From contig JANWZD010000002.1 of the NCBI GenBank assembly GCA_025054935.1, forward strand, positions 78,149 to 142,148: a stretch of 64,000 bases of DNA, read 5' to 3'. The position numbers and the translations under genes were made by a program. This DNA comes from Dehalococcoidia bacterium (GTDB lineage Bacteria > Chloroflexota > Dehalococcoidia > SpSt-223). A model generated the notes under the pieces. The model had not been told where the DNA came from, did not search any database, and saw only the letters and a program-made list of their open reading frames with translations. Positions 43,510 through 53,605 of the stretch are shown here, in pieces; the first letter of the stretch is position 1, and each line of letters opens with the position of its first letter.

Positions 43510-46398
43510 GTGATTCCCGCCGACGGCCCGGCGCTTGGCCGCCTCACGGTGCAACGTCCCGAAGGCGAGCGGACAGAGCACGACTTAGCCGGCGACGTTG
43601 CTCCTCTCGGCCGCGCTGAGGACAACGCCGTCGTGCTGCCCGACCTCGCCGTCTCGCGCCATCATGCCCAGATCGCTCGCCGCGACGGCGCGGTGGTCAT
43701 CGTTGACCTCGGCAGCCTCAACGGCACCGTCGTGAATGGGGTCCGTCTTGCGGCGCGCCAGCCGTTTGCGCTCCGCGACGGCGATCGGATCGAGATCGGG
43801 CCGTTTTCCCTTCTCTACACCGCGGCGGGGGAAGCGGCAGCGCCCGAGGAAGAAGCGCCCTTCCGAACGACCCGCTTGCTGCCGGCCGCCTCGCCGACAC
43901 CGGACGAGACCGCGGCGCTGCCTCTCCCCTCGGGTACCATGGCGCTTCCGACGGCCGCCGCGCCGCAGCTGCTAGTCTGGAGCGGCGGCCGCTCGGCTGT
44001 TTTCCCGCTCGAGGGCAGCGTCATCACAATCGGGCGCGCCGAGGACAACACCATCGTCATCGCCGACCCAACCGTCAGCCGCCGCCACGCCGAAATTCGG
44101 CGCACGCCGGCAGGATGGATGCTGGTCGATCTCGGCAGCGGCAACGGCATCTACGTCCATGGCCAGCGCATCGCTGAGAAACTGCTGCGCAACAACGACT
44201 CCGTTCGGATTGGTGAGACCGTCCAGTTGGTCTTCCTCGCGCCGCAGGAAGAGCCGCCTCCAGCACGCCGTGACGAGCTTCCAGCGGTCGAGGTCGGCAG
44301 CCGCGGAGTCATCACGATCGGCCGCGACCGCGCGAACGACCTCATTCTCAGCCATCCCCAAGTGTCGCGGTTTCACGCCAAACTGGAGCGGCGGGGCGAG
44401 CAGCTTGTGCTCATCGACCTCGGCTCGACGAACGGGACGTTCCTCAACGGCGCACCGATCACCGAGAAGGCGCTCAAAGAAGGCGACACGATCCAGATCG
44501 GACCCTACACGCTTACGCTCGCCGACGGAACACTTGCGCCCGTCACGGCTGAGCGCGGGATCCGCATCGACGCCGTCGGCCTGACGCGAACTGTGGGGCG
44601 CGGCGTGACGATCCTGCAGCCCGTCACCCTGACGATCAAGCCGCGGGAGTTTGTCGCGATTGTCGGCGCAAGCGGCACGGGCAAATCGACGCTGCTGGAT
44701 GCCCTGTGCGGCTTTCGCCCCGCGACCGCAGGGAGAGTGTTCTACAACGGGATCGACCTCTACCAATCCTATGACGCCTTCCGAACGTCGATCGGGTACG
44801 TGCCGCAAGAGGACATCATCCATCGCGACTTACCGCTGCGGCGCGCCCTGCGCTATGCGGCTGAGCTCCGCCTGCCGCGGGATACGACGCCTGCGGAGCG
44901 CGAAGGGCGCATTGATGAAGTGCTCGACGACCTCGGGCTTACCGACCGGCAGACGACGCCGATCGCTCGCCTCTCCGGCGGGCAGCGTAAGCGCGTCAGC
45001 GTGGCGGTCGAGCTGCTGACGAAGCCGAGCCTTCTGTTCCTCGACGAGCCGACCTCCGGGCTCGACCCGGCGACGGAGACGCGGATGATGCGCCTCCTCC
45101 GCGAGCTCGCCGACCAAGGCCGCACGCTGGTCTTGGTCACGCACGCCACTCAGAACATCCTCTTGTGCGACAAAGTCATTTTTCTCGCCAAAGGCGGCTA
45201 TCTCGCCTTCTTGGGTACTCCGCAGGAGGCGCTGGACTTCTTTGGGGTGCAGGACTTTGTCGACATCTACGACGTCCTCGAGAAGGAACCGGCGCCGGGC
45301 CAGTATGCGGAGCGGTTCCGCGCCTCCCCTTACTTCCTGCGCCATCTCGCCGAGGTGGCCGCCCTCGACCCCGAGGGCGTTACCGGGACAGCGCGCCGCC
45401 GTCCGCCACCGTCTGACCACGGCATTTCGCGGTTCCGTCAGTTCAGCATCCTCCTGCGCCGTTCGCTCGATCTGCTCTGGATGAACAAGCGGGCGCTCGC
45501 CATTCTGCTGCTGCAGGCTCCGGTCATCGCGCTCCTGATTGGGATGGTCTACGGCCGGGCGGTGTTCAGCGAGCGGCCGTTGCTGCTTCCCCCAGAGCAG
45601 CTGGTTGCCGCTCGGCTCCCCCCGCCGCTCTCGCCCGTGGACTGGCCGCGCAACTGCGGCCTGAGCGATGACGAAATTGCGGCCCTGCCGGCCGCGCTCC
45701 GGAGCGACGACCTGAAGCAGCCGTGCGGCAACGCGCACAACGGCATGAATGTGCTCTTCCTCTTGACGGTCGTCTCGATTTGGCTGGGAGTGTCGAACGC
45801 CGCGAAAGAGATTGTCAAAGAGCTGCCGGTCTATCGCCGAGAGCGGATGGTGTCGCTCAAGATCGCGCCCTATCTCGCCGCGAAGCTCGCGCTGCTTGTT
45901 CTCATCACGGTCGTGCAGGCGGCGCTTTTAGTCGGGATCGTCGCCGCGCTGATTCCGCTTCCTCTCTCTTCGCTTGAAGCGCGCGCCGGCTTCTTCGCCG
46001 CGGTGCTCCTCACCTTTTTTGCCGCGACGTGCCTCGGGCTGGGCGTCTCTGCGCTTGTCAGCACTAACGATGAGGCCGGAAACCTTGTTCCCATCCTTCT
46101 TCTCCCGCAGATCATCTTTGCCGGCGCGATCTTCCCCGTTCGCGAGATGGGTGAGCTGGCCCGCCTCATCGCGGCCGCAACGCTGAGCAAATGGAGCTGG
46201 GAGGCGTTGGGCGCGATCGTCGATATCCCGCGCATCGCGCGCGCGCAAGGGGGGCAGAGCCTCGCGATCCTCGACGAGAATAAATGGGGGCGGACATTTG
46301 ACATCGCAGTGCCTCACAATCTCGCCGTCTTGGCGCTGTTTGCGCTCGTGCTCCTCCTAGCGGCGTATGTCGCTCTCAGGCGAAAGGACAGTCTCTAA
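43510..46398 (+). CDS. ABC-2 type transporter with three N-terminal FHA domains
   Basis: A 962-residue full-length half-transporter. Three phosphothreonine-binding FHA domains come first, recognisable by GRAEDNAVV/SRHHAQI (~34), GRAEDNTIV/SRRHAEI (~175) and GRDRANDLI/SRFHAKL (~271). Then an ABC ATPase: Walker A GASGTGKST (~386), signature LSGGQRKRVSVAVEL, Walker B LLFLDEPTSGLD. The C-terminal ABC-2 membrane domain has about six helices from ~663, like ABCG/White transporters. FHA domains tie it to Ser/Thr kinase signalling; no kinase is encoded here. GTG 43510 is chosen, with GGAG upstream and a promoter just before. Two genes follow at 3-nt gaps. Confidence 0.93.
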   Translation: MIPADGPALGRLTVQRPEGERTEHDLAGDVAPLGRAEDNAVVLPDLAVSRHHAQIARRDGAVVIVDLGSLNGTVVNGVRLAARQPFALRDGDRIEIGPFSLLYTAAGEAAAPEEEAPFRTTRLLPAASPTPDETAALPLPSGTMALPTAAAPQLLVWSGGRSAVFPLEGSVITIGRAEDNTIVIADPTVSRRHAEIRRTPAGWMLVDLGSGNGIYVHGQRIAEKLLRNNDSVRIGETVQLVFLAPQEEPPPARRDELPAVEVGSRGVITIGRDRANDLILSHPQVSRFHAKLERRGEQLVLIDLGSTNGTFLNGAPITEKALKEGDTIQIGPYTLTLADGTLAPVTAERGIRIDAVGLTRTVGRGVTILQPVTLTIKPREFVAIVGASGTGKSTLLDALCGFRPATAGRVFYNGIDLYQSYDAFRTSIGYVPQEDIIHRDLPLRRALRYAAELRLPRDTTPAEREGRIDEVLDDLGLTDRQTTPIARLSGGQRKRVSVAVELLTKPSLLFLDEPTSGLDPATETRMMRLLRELADQGRTLVLVTHATQNILLCDKVIFLAKGGYLAFLGTPQEALDFFGVQDFVDIYDVLEKEPAPGQYAERFRASPYFLRHLAEVAALDPEGVTGTARRRPPPSDHGISRFRQFSILLRRSLDLLWMNKRALAILLLQAPVIALLIGMVYGRAVFSERPLLLPPEQLVAARLPPPLSPVDWPRNCGLSDDEIAALPAALRSDDLKQPCGNAHNGMNVLFLLTVVSIWLGVSNAAKEIVKELPVYRRERMVSLKIAPYLAAKLALLVLITVVQAALLVGIVAALIPLPLSSLEARAGFFAAVLLTFFAATCLGLGVSALVSTNDEAGNLVPILLLPQIIFAGAIFPVREMGELARLIAAATLSKWSWEALGAIVDIPRIARAQGGQSLAILDENKWGRTFDIAVPHNLAVLALFALVLLLAAYVALRRKDSL

Positions 46399-46401
46399 TC
46401 C

Positions 46402-48291
46402 GTGACGCTGCGCACGCCCTCGGTCCCACCGCTGTCGCCGCGGCCGTTCCTCGCGGCGCGGGTTTTGGCCGCCGAGCGGCCCGCGGCGACGCCGCTCGTC
46501 TTGGCGGTCGCGTTCGCGCTCATCTTGGCCGTCGTACTCGCGCTGCTCTGGCCGATGCTTGGCCGGCGGTATGTCTACGACGAGGTGAGCTTCGCCCAGA
46601 TGGGGGAAGCGATCGCCCAAACCGGCATCCCCTACGCCAACGTCGGCTTCATGATCAATCACAAGGGGCGGATCGACCAGCAGTATGAATACGGGCTGTG
46701 GCATCCGCCGCTCTATCTCTATACGCTCGGGCTGACCTTCAAGCTGTTCGGCGTCAGCGAAACAACTGCGCGCCTGCTCGGCGTCGCGACGATGATGCTG
46801 ACTGCCCTCTTCCTCTTTCTCGCGGTGCGCGCTGCGCTCAGCGCGCATCCGAACCGCGACGGCTTTGCCCTTTGGGCCGTGCTGCTCTATGTCTTCAACC
46901 CGCTGACGCTGCAGAGCGCCCTGCTGCTCGATATCGACGGCACAGTCCTGACGGTCATGGTGATGCTCCTAGTCTGGCTTTACCTCGCTCTGCGCGACGC
47001 GGGCTGGTGGAGCCGGCTGGCTGTCGGCGTCGCGTTTGCGGGCGCGCTTTGGGCAAAGATGACGACGCCGTTCTTCTTTCTCGGGGCGGTCGTCGTCTAT
47101 CGGGCGCTGCAGGGCCGGCTTGACCGCGGAGTTGCCGAGGCACTCACGATCGGCAGCGTTGGGGTGGCGCTCTTTCTCCCGAGCTGGTGGCTTGTCTGCT
47201 TCATGACCGGGATGCCGTTCGAGATGCCGTTTGAGGTGCTCGCGCGTGAGTTTGAGGATGCCGCCGGCTACGGCATCCGCTCGCTGCGCACGTTCGACGC
47301 GATCGCCCAAGCCGCGCAGCCGGCGCTCCGCTGGATCGGGCCGTTCTTAGTGCTGGTGCTGGCCGGCGCGACGATCGTTCGGGGCATCGACCATCTCCGC
47401 TTCTTCATCGCGGCGCTCATCGGCCTCGCTGCGCGCGCCCGGCGGCATCTTCTCCCCGCCGCGGCGCCCCGCCGGCCGGCGCCCACCGCGCCGGTGGTGT
47501 CGGCGAGCCCGCCGGCTGATGGGGTGACGGGCGGGCAGGGCGTCGATCTCTTCATCGCCCTCGCCTGGGCCTGTCTCCTCATCTATCTCATCAAGACGGC
47601 GGGCGAATTTCCGAAATACCATATCGCCGCGATGCCGGCCCTAGCCGGCGCCGTCGCCTTGTTCTCAGCGCGGGTCTTCCGCCGGCTGCATCCGCTCGAG
47701 GTAGCGCTCCATCCCCTCACGATGGCCGCGCTTGTCGGATACTTCTTCTTCGAGGTACGCTCGGCGTACATCAACGTCTGGACTTTCGATTTCCTGCCGC
47801 CGCTTCTCTCGGTGCCGGCGCTGCTTGTCCTCCCGGCGCTCGCTGTCGGCGTGGTCGTTGCGCGCCGGATCGGCCCTCAGCTCGTGCTTCTCCCCGCAAT
47901 CGCCTCGATCGCTTGGAGCCTCCCGGTTGTCTATGACCAGTCGCTCTCGCCGACCTCGACGAACTATTTCTACGGCATCAGCGGCGGACCCGAGATTGGG
48001 GCGCTTGCAGCGTCGATCCTGCGGCCGGACGAGTTCTACCTCGCTTGGAAAGATGTCGCCTACTATCTTCCCAACAAGAACTATGTCGACCAGGACTCGC
48101 TGTGGCATCTGCTGAATGTCGACAAGGGACGGTTCACCGGCGACTGGTTCGGGCGTCCGATCCGCGTCATCATCATCTTCGGCCGCGACCCGTTTCTGCG
48201 TCAGCAGTTCTATGCTGAGTTTGAGCCTCTCTATGAAGTGCGCGAGGTGATCGGCGACTTCGCCCTGCTCACGCGCAAGCCGGGGCGCTAG
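46402..48291 (+). CDS. GT39/ArnT-like membrane glycosyltransferase
   Basis: A 629-residue integral membrane protein with 10 or more helices. The first loop has YDEVSFAQMGEAIA and GLWHPPLYLYTLGL, the D-E motif and His/Pro pattern of dolichyl-phosphate-sugar-type (PMT/ArnT, GT39/83) transferases, which move a sugar from a polyprenyl-phosphate to an acceptor outside the membrane. A soluble C-terminal part follows (YGISGGPEIGALAASI). GTG start 3 nt after the FHA-ABC gene; only AAGGA upstream, so translation may be coupled. Confidence 0.82.
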   Translation: MTLRTPSVPPLSPRPFLAARVLAAERPAATPLVLAVAFALILAVVLALLWPMLGRRYVYDEVSFAQMGEAIAQTGIPYANVGFMINHKGRIDQQYEYGLWHPPLYLYTLGLTFKLFGVSETTARLLGVATMMLTALFLFLAVRAALSAHPNRDGFALWAVLLYVFNPLTLQSALLLDIDGTVLTVMVMLLVWLYLALRDAGWWSRLAVGVAFAGALWAKMTTPFFFLGAVVVYRALQGRLDRGVAEALTIGSVGVALFLPSWWLVCFMTGMPFEMPFEVLAREFEDAAGYGIRSLRTFDAIAQAAQPALRWIGPFLVLVLAGATIVRGIDHLRFFIAALIGLAARARRHLLPAAAPRRPAPTAPVVSASPPADGVTGGQGVDLFIALAWACLLIYLIKTAGEFPKYHIAAMPALAGAVALFSARVFRRLHPLEVALHPLTMAALVGYFFFEVRSAYINVWTFDFLPPLLSVPALLVLPALAVGVVVARRIGPQLVLLPAIASIAWSLPVVYDQSLSPTSTNYFYGISGGPEIGALAASILRPDEFYLAWKDVAYYLPNKNYVDQDSLWHLLNVDKGRFTGDWFGRPIRVIIIFGRDPFLRQQFYAEFEPLYEVREVIGDFALLTRKPGR

Positions 48292-48293
48292 CG

Positions 48294-49196
48294 ATGCTTG
48301 ATGTCGCCTTGCTGGGCACGGGCGGCATGATGCCCTTACCTGGCCGTTGGCTTGCGAGCGCAATGGTGCGCGCTGAAGGGCGGGTCGTGTTGATCGACTG
48401 CGGCGAGGGCACGCAGATCGCGGCGCGGCAGCACGGCTTCAGCTTCCGAGATATCGAGGCGATCCTGATCACACACTACCACGCCGATCACACCGGCGGC
48501 ATCGCCGGCGTCCTGCTGTCGATGGAGCTGGCCGATCGCCGCGAACCGGTGCTGATTGCCGGCCCCCCCGGGCTGCGCCGCCTGCTTGAGGCGGTGACCG
48601 TCTTCAGCGGGCGGCTGCCGTTCGAGGTGCACTCGCTCGAGCTGCAGGAAGGCGCCTCCTTTGATGTCGGGCCGTTGCGCATCTCCTGCCAGCTCGGTGA
48701 CCATTGGGCGCCCTGTTTCGCCTATCGGCTCGACCTTCCCCGCGCGCCCCGCTTTCTCCCCGAGCGGGCGCGCGAACTGGGGATCCCAGTCGAGCAGTGG
48801 AAAGTGCTGCAGGGAGGCGAGGCGATTCAGCTCGGCAGCCGCGTCATCGCGCCCGAAGACGTGCTCGGCCCGCCTCGCCGCGGCCTGAGCGTGGCGTATG
48901 TCACCGACACCCGGCCGACCGAGCGGCTGCCGACGTTTCTGCGCGAGGTCGATCTGCTGATCTGCGAGGCGACGTTCGCAGACCCAGCGCAAGCCGACCG
49001 CGCGGTCGAACGGAAGCACATGCTCTTTCGCGAAGCAGGCGCGCTCGCCGCCGCCGCGGGCGCGCGTCGCCTCTGGCTGACCCACTTCAGCCCGGCGCTG
49101 ACCGACCCCGAGCGCTGGATCGACGAAGCGCGCCGCGAGTTCGAACACGTGACGGTCGGCTACGACGGGCTGCGCACGACGCTCGCCTTCGATTGA
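48294..49196 (+). CDS. rnz: Ribonuclease Z-like metallo-beta-lactamase protein
   Basis: A 300-residue MBL-fold nuclease. The zinc motif is H61-x-H63-x-D65-H66 (THYHADHTGG); further ligand candidates are in QLGDHWAPC and the downstream AYVTDTRPT (Asp) and LTHFSPA (His). DCGEGTQIAARQ is the RNase Z signature. It would cut tRNA precursors 3' of the discriminator; a related phosphodiesterase role is possible. It begins 2 nt after the glycosyltransferase gene. Confidence 0.87.
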   Translation: MLDVALLGTGGMMPLPGRWLASAMVRAEGRVVLIDCGEGTQIAARQHGFSFRDIEAILITHYHADHTGGIAGVLLSMELADRREPVLIAGPPGLRRLLEAVTVFSGRLPFEVHSLELQEGASFDVGPLRISCQLGDHWAPCFAYRLDLPRAPRFLPERARELGIPVEQWKVLQGGEAIQLGSRVIAPEDVLGPPRRGLSVAYVTDTRPTERLPTFLREVDLLICEATFADPAQADRAVERKHMLFREAGALAAAAGARRLWLTHFSPALTDPERWIDEARREFEHVTVGYDGLRTTLAFD

Positions 49197-49546
49197 GGCT
49201 AGGAGCGCCTCAGCGCAGAGCAGCGGGACGGCGAAGAGTGTCCCTGCTCGGCTCGTTGCTGGTCTGCCGCGCTATCTGCGGCGCTCGGCAAGCGCATCGC
49301 TGCGGAAGATCGCTCTCCCGCGAAGGGCAGTCATCGGTCCTGGGCCGGAGAGCCTCTCTGGGCGGAGAACGTCGTCGCCTCGGCCGGGCAGGACGAGGCC
49401 GCTCCTGTCGAGACGGGGGCCGCTCCCGCGCCACCCGACTGGCGCGCTCGACCCGCGCCGCAGGAGGGGGCTCTTTGCCGCACTGCCCGGCGGTCGGTGC
49501 CGCAGGAGCGGGCCCGCGCTGCTCTCCGGAGCAGCAAGCGAGGCGG
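49197..49546. other. 350-nt convergent intergenic region
   Basis: This lies between the ends of rnz and an ABM gene. It is very GC-rich; frames on both strands are open but lack start signals and protein-like patterns. Nothing further is seen. Confidence 0.45.
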
Positions 49547-49864
49547 TTAGCCGTCTGGCCGCTCGCCCCGCTCGTCGAACACTTCGCTGACCGGGGTGAG
49601 GATCCGCTCCTCGGCGGCGGTCAGGACGTTGGTCTCTTCCTGCGCCCGTTTGAACTCTGGGGTTTGGCTGAACGCGTGCATCTCCTCCGCGGAGCGCCAC
49701 CACGTCGTGTAGTAGAAGACACGGGGGTTCTCGAGGCTGCGGCACATCGAGCGCTTGATGAAGCCAGGGGCTTTACGCTGCAGTTCCCCCTCGCGCCGCT
49801 TCCATTCGAGAAAGTCTTCCTCTCTGCCGGGCTTGATGATGAATTGGACGTGCAGGCCGTGCAT
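49547..49864 (-). CDS. Single ABM-domain protein
   Basis: A 105-residue dimeric alpha/beta-barrel protein. It has MHGLHVQFIIKPGREEDFLE (start), RKAPGFIKRSMCRSLENPR and FYYTTWWRSAEEMHAF, the typical ABM strand and W-x-s-x-e pattern. ATG 49864 has GAGGAG upstream; the frame extends to 49960. It is the third ABM gene here, not close in sequence to the others. Function unknown. Confidence 0.8.
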   Translation of the reverse strand: MHGLHVQFIIKPGREEDFLEWKRREGELQRKAPGFIKRSMCRSLENPRVFYYTTWWRSAEEMHAFSQTPEFKRAQEETNVLTAAEERILTPVSEVFDERGERPDG

Positions 49865-49970
49865 CGGTCTCCTCAGCGCGTCATTCAGGGCGATTATAGG
49901 CAGTGAAAAATCTTCGAGGCGACAACGATGGCGCGTAAACTGATTGCGGTAGCATGCCAAGGAGGAGACG

Positions 49971-50963
49971 GTGCCGTCGTTGAACGAATATCAGCGCTAC
50001 CTCCTCGAGGAATTTGCCGAGGAGTATCTCCAGGGCCGACTCGACCGTCGGGAGCTTCTGCGCCGAGCGGTGCTCGTGACAGGGAGCGTGGCGAGCGCGG
50101 CGGCGGCGCTCTCCATGCTTGGCTGCTCGCCCGCGAACGCGCCAGCAGCAGGAGCGGGCCCCTCGCTCGCGGCGACCCCAAGCCCGGTGCCGGCGCAAGC
50201 GACCCGTCCCCCGGCAGCCACCGCCACGCCTGTCGTCGGTCCAGACGCGACGGTCACCCCCACCGACCCCGCGGTGCAAGCCCGCGAAGTGACCTATCCC
50301 GGTCCGGCCGGTCCCCTCATCGGCTATCTTGCTCGCCCCACTCAGCCGGGAACATATCCCGGCGTCATCGTCATTCATGAAAACCAAGGGCTGACGGCGC
50401 ATATCGAGGAGGTAACGCGCCGAATCGCAAAAGTCGGCTTCATCGCGCTCGCGCCGGACCTCGTTTCGCGAGCGGGGGGCACCAAGACGGTCGCCGACCC
50501 TGCCCGCATTGCCGCCGCCCTCAGCCAAACGCCGGCCGACGACCTGACGGCCGACTTGCTGGCGAGTCTTGCCTTTCTCAAGCAGCAGCCGGGCGTGCAG
50601 CCGGCCAAGTTTGGCGTCTTTGGGTTCTGTTTCGGCGGCGGCTATACCTACCGGCTCGCGCTCGCCTCGTCCGAGATCGCGGCAGCGACGCCATGGTACG
50701 GCCCTGCGCCGCCGCTGGATCAAGTGCCAAACCTCCGCGGCGCGATTTGGGCGGTCTACGCCGGCAACGACGCTCGGATCAACGCGAGCTTGCCCGATCT
50801 CGAAGCGGCGATGCGGGCGAGCAACAAGCGGTTCAGCTATGAGATCTACCCCAACACGGCCCATGCGTTCCATCGGACGACCGACAATCCTGTGCACATG
50901 GAGGCGGCGAAGGACGCGTGGCAGAAGATGGTTGACTTCCTGACCCGCGAACTGAAGTCGTAG
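49971..50963 (+). CDS. Exported dienelactone hydrolase family lipoprotein
   Basis: A 330-residue protein. The N-terminus has twin Arg (DRRELLRRAVLVTG) and a lipobox ending at C52 (LSMLGC), so it is probably Tat-exported and lipid-anchored. A Pro/Thr/Ala linker follows (~55-100). The DLH domain has the catalytic Cys in GFCFGGGY, Glu in HENQG, Asp in YAGNDARI and His in TAHAFHR. The class opens lactones of aromatic breakdown; here the substrate is outside the cell and unknown. GTG 49971 with AAGGAGGAG upstream. Confidence 0.9.
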   Translation: MPSLNEYQRYLLEEFAEEYLQGRLDRRELLRRAVLVTGSVASAAAALSMLGCSPANAPAAGAGPSLAATPSPVPAQATRPPAATATPVVGPDATVTPTDPAVQAREVTYPGPAGPLIGYLARPTQPGTYPGVIVIHENQGLTAHIEEVTRRIAKVGFIALAPDLVSRAGGTKTVADPARIAAALSQTPADDLTADLLASLAFLKQQPGVQPAKFGVFGFCFGGGYTYRLALASSEIAAATPWYGPAPPLDQVPNLRGAIWAVYAGNDARINASLPDLEAAMRASNKRFSYEIYPNTAHAFHRTTDNPVHMEAAKDAWQKMVDFLTRELKS

Positions 50964-51060
50964 CCGTTGTCTCCCCGCAAGGGCCGCTCGTTCTGCGCGC
51001 CTCGGCCGTGCGGCAGACAGGCGGACCGCCTCTGTCGTCGCGGGCGCGCGCTCGAGCGGC

Positions 51061-53472
51061 CTAGCGCAAGAGCGGCTGGACGTTGCGGCTGTAGCCCGTG
51101 GTATCGGGCGGACCGTCTTGCGGGAGCGAGCGGAAATACTCGATGTACGGCCGGTCGTCAGTGATGATCGGGCCGGGTCCGATCCGCGCGCGCACCTCGT
51201 CTGCCGAAGCGTTGAACCGGCTGAGGAAGTCGTTGGGACTGGCGATGCCTGCTTCGCGCAGCACAGCGGCAAGCTTCGGGTCGGCGAACCGCGCTTGGAG
51301 CCGCGCTCGCTCGATCGTGATCGGCGCGTTCGAGCCGATGATCAGGTCTCCGCTTTGCCAGAGCGTGGCGTACGGAAAAGCGGCGAGGAATGTCCGCAGG
51401 ATCATCCGATACTGATAGTCTGAGAAAGGCGGGATCCACTGGGCCATGACGCCGTTCTCAGTCAGTCGGCTGGCGACGAGGCGGTAATACTCGACAGAGT
51501 AGAGGGTGGCTGACCCGGCGTCGTTTGGGCGGATGGCGTCGCCCGAGACCACATCGTAGCGCTGGGTGGTGAGGAGCAGGTAGTTGCGGGCGTCGGCTTG
51601 GCGGATGGTGACATTCGGCAGCCGGAAGAACGCGTAGTTGACATGTTCGAAGAACCGGACGGCCTCGATAACGGCGTCGGACAGTTCGACGGCATCGACC
51701 TGAACACCGGGATACTGGGCGATCGCCCCTGCTGTCGCGCCGCCGCCGAGGCCGACGATCAGCGCGCGCTTGGGATCGGGGTGGACGAGCATCGGCATAT
51801 GGCCGAGCAGACGGTGAAATTCCACCAACGCCGGCTCATCACGCGCTTGGCCGCGGCTGTTCGTGTACAGCGTGACGTACTTATCGGCGGGATTGCGAAC
51901 GACAGTAACGGAGTTCTCGACCCCCTCGCGGTACCACAGGATCTCTTGGTGGGGGAATTTGGTTGCGAGCACGTTCTCGTACAGGTCCGGCGTTGTCTGC
52001 ACCGCCCCCCAGAAGATGAACCCGCCGAGCGCAGTCAGGCCGACCTTCCAGCCCCAGTGGGTGCTGCGGCGGGGCGCAAGCCAGAGGACGAGGGCTCCCG
52101 CGAGAAGCGACCCCGTCGAGAGGAGGAACAGACTGCGTTGGCTGGAGAGGATGGGGATGAGGACAAAGCCGGCGACCGCCGAGCCGAGGATCGAGCCGAC
52201 CAAGTTTGCGGCGTACAGCGTCCCGACGCGCCGTCCGGCGTCCTCGCGGTCTCCGACATAGAGCGTCGCCGCCACCGCGAAGGTCATTCCGGAGAAGAAC
52301 ATCGCCGGCGCGATCGCGGCGACTGCCGCGAAGATCGAGCGATAGTCTTCGTACTGAGTGATGAATTGCAGCCACTCCCACCCCTGTAGGGTCTGGATCG
52401 CGGCCTCGAGGTTGCCCAGCACGCGCACCGAGAGAAGAGCGCAGAGGCCGATTGCAAACTGGAGCAGCGCGAAGATGATCCACCAGTTGATGAAGCGCCC
52501 GAATGCGCCGAGCACCGGTCCCAGGACGTAGCTGCCGACCGCGATGCCGAAGAGGACCGCTGCCAGCATGATGGTGAACGAGTAGGTGATGTTCTCGAAG
52601 AAGATGCCGAGCAGCCGGAACCAGATCACCTCATAGCCGAGAGCGAAGAACCCCGAAAGCCCGAAGGCGAGAAAGACCGCCGACTGGCTCAGCCCGGTCG
52701 TTCGGGTTGAGGTGAGCATGTTGACGATCGCGGCAAGGAGGAGAGAAGCAAAGCCGATGGCGATGTTGATGACCGCGGCGGTCTGAATGCTCCCCTGCAC
52801 CCCCGAATTCGCAATCAGGACAAACCCCGCGGCGACTGCGCCGAAGATCGCGCCGGCGGTGTTGATCGCATAGAGGAGGCTGACGCTGCAGCCGAGCGAG
52901 CTGCCGTTCAGGATGGTCGACCGGAGGATGACGGGGAGCGTCGCGCCCATCAGGGTCGTGGGAATGAGCAGGATGCCGAAGGCGAGGAGCAGCCGGATGA
53001 AGTCGGGGAGCAGGGCTGCGGTCAGGCTGAGCGGGCCGAGGGTGCCGAGCGTTGCCGCGACGCCTTCGCTCCACCGGTAGATCGCGGGATAAGCATCGCG
53101 GAGGAGGCCGAATGCCCACGGCGTGGCGAGGCCGGTGATGCCGATGCCGAACTCGATGAACGCGTAGGCGACGAGGGGGTTCTTGATCCGGTCGGAGAAG
53201 CGGCCGGCGAGATAGCTCCCAACGGCGAGGCCGAGCATGAAGCCGGCGAGCACGGCGCTGACGGCTTGAACCGTCACCCCGAAGATGAGGCTGAGAATGC
53301 GCACCCAAGCAACTTGATAAATCAGCCCGCTCGCGCCTGAGGCGAAGAAGAACAGGGCGATAACAAGAATGAACAGCAGCGCTCCACCCTGGGTGAGCGC
53401 GACGCTGCCGAGGCGGGAGACGGAAGGCAGACGAAGCGCCCGTACCGCAGCGCGTTCGGCATGTAGCGCCAC
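51061..53472 (-). CDS. Membrane-fused spermidine-synthase-like protein
   Basis: An 803-residue protein. Residues ~10-510 hold about 13-14 membrane helices of MFS-like type (FASGASGLIYQVAWVRIL is the start typical of this fusion family). The C-terminal ~280 residues are a spermidine-synthase-like Rossmann domain: VGLGGGATAGAIAQYPG, VDAVELSDAVIEA, DARNYLLLTTQRYDVVSGD. True aminopropyl transfer is uncertain. GTG 53472 is preferred: GGAGGGGAG lies upstream; the frame is open to 53760, which would overlap the divergent MaoC gene. Confidence 0.88.
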   Translation of the reverse strand: MALHAERAAVRALRLPSVSRLGSVALTQGGALLFILVIALFFFASGASGLIYQVAWVRILSLIFGVTVQAVSAVLAGFMLGLAVGSYLAGRFSDRIKNPLVAYAFIEFGIGITGLATPWAFGLLRDAYPAIYRWSEGVAATLGTLGPLSLTAALLPDFIRLLLAFGILLIPTTLMGATLPVILRSTILNGSSLGCSVSLLYAINTAGAIFGAVAAGFVLIANSGVQGSIQTAAVINIAIGFASLLLAAIVNMLTSTRTTGLSQSAVFLAFGLSGFFALGYEVIWFRLLGIFFENITYSFTIMLAAVLFGIAVGSYVLGPVLGAFGRFINWWIIFALLQFAIGLCALLSVRVLGNLEAAIQTLQGWEWLQFITQYEDYRSIFAAVAAIAPAMFFSGMTFAVAATLYVGDREDAGRRVGTLYAANLVGSILGSAVAGFVLIPILSSQRSLFLLSTGSLLAGALVLWLAPRRSTHWGWKVGLTALGGFIFWGAVQTTPDLYENVLATKFPHQEILWYREGVENSVTVVRNPADKYVTLYTNSRGQARDEPALVEFHRLLGHMPMLVHPDPKRALIVGLGGGATAGAIAQYPGVQVDAVELSDAVIEAVRFFEHVNYAFFRLPNVTIRQADARNYLLLTTQRYDVVSGDAIRPNDAGSATLYSVEYYRLVASRLTENGVMAQWIPPFSDYQYRMILRTFLAAFPYATLWQSGDLIIGSNAPITIERARLQARFADPKLAAVLREAGIASPNDFLSRFNASADEVRARIGPGPIITDDRPYIEYFRSLPQDGPPDTTGYSRNVQPLLR

Positions 53473-53605
53473 TCTGTCTCCCCTCCGTGAGGTCGGCCGG
53501 TCCGACGATCCGCGGGGCATCATAGCAACGCGAACGCCAAAGATCATCCATGGGCGCTCCCGCAGATCGGCTACGATGGCACTATTCCATGTCCGAGGAG
53601 GGGAT

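Noticed and set aside
48704-49906. 400-codon plus-strand frame after rnz
   Set aside because: It runs across rnz in another frame, then over a gap and antisense to an ABM gene; Arg/Ala-rich low-complexity only.
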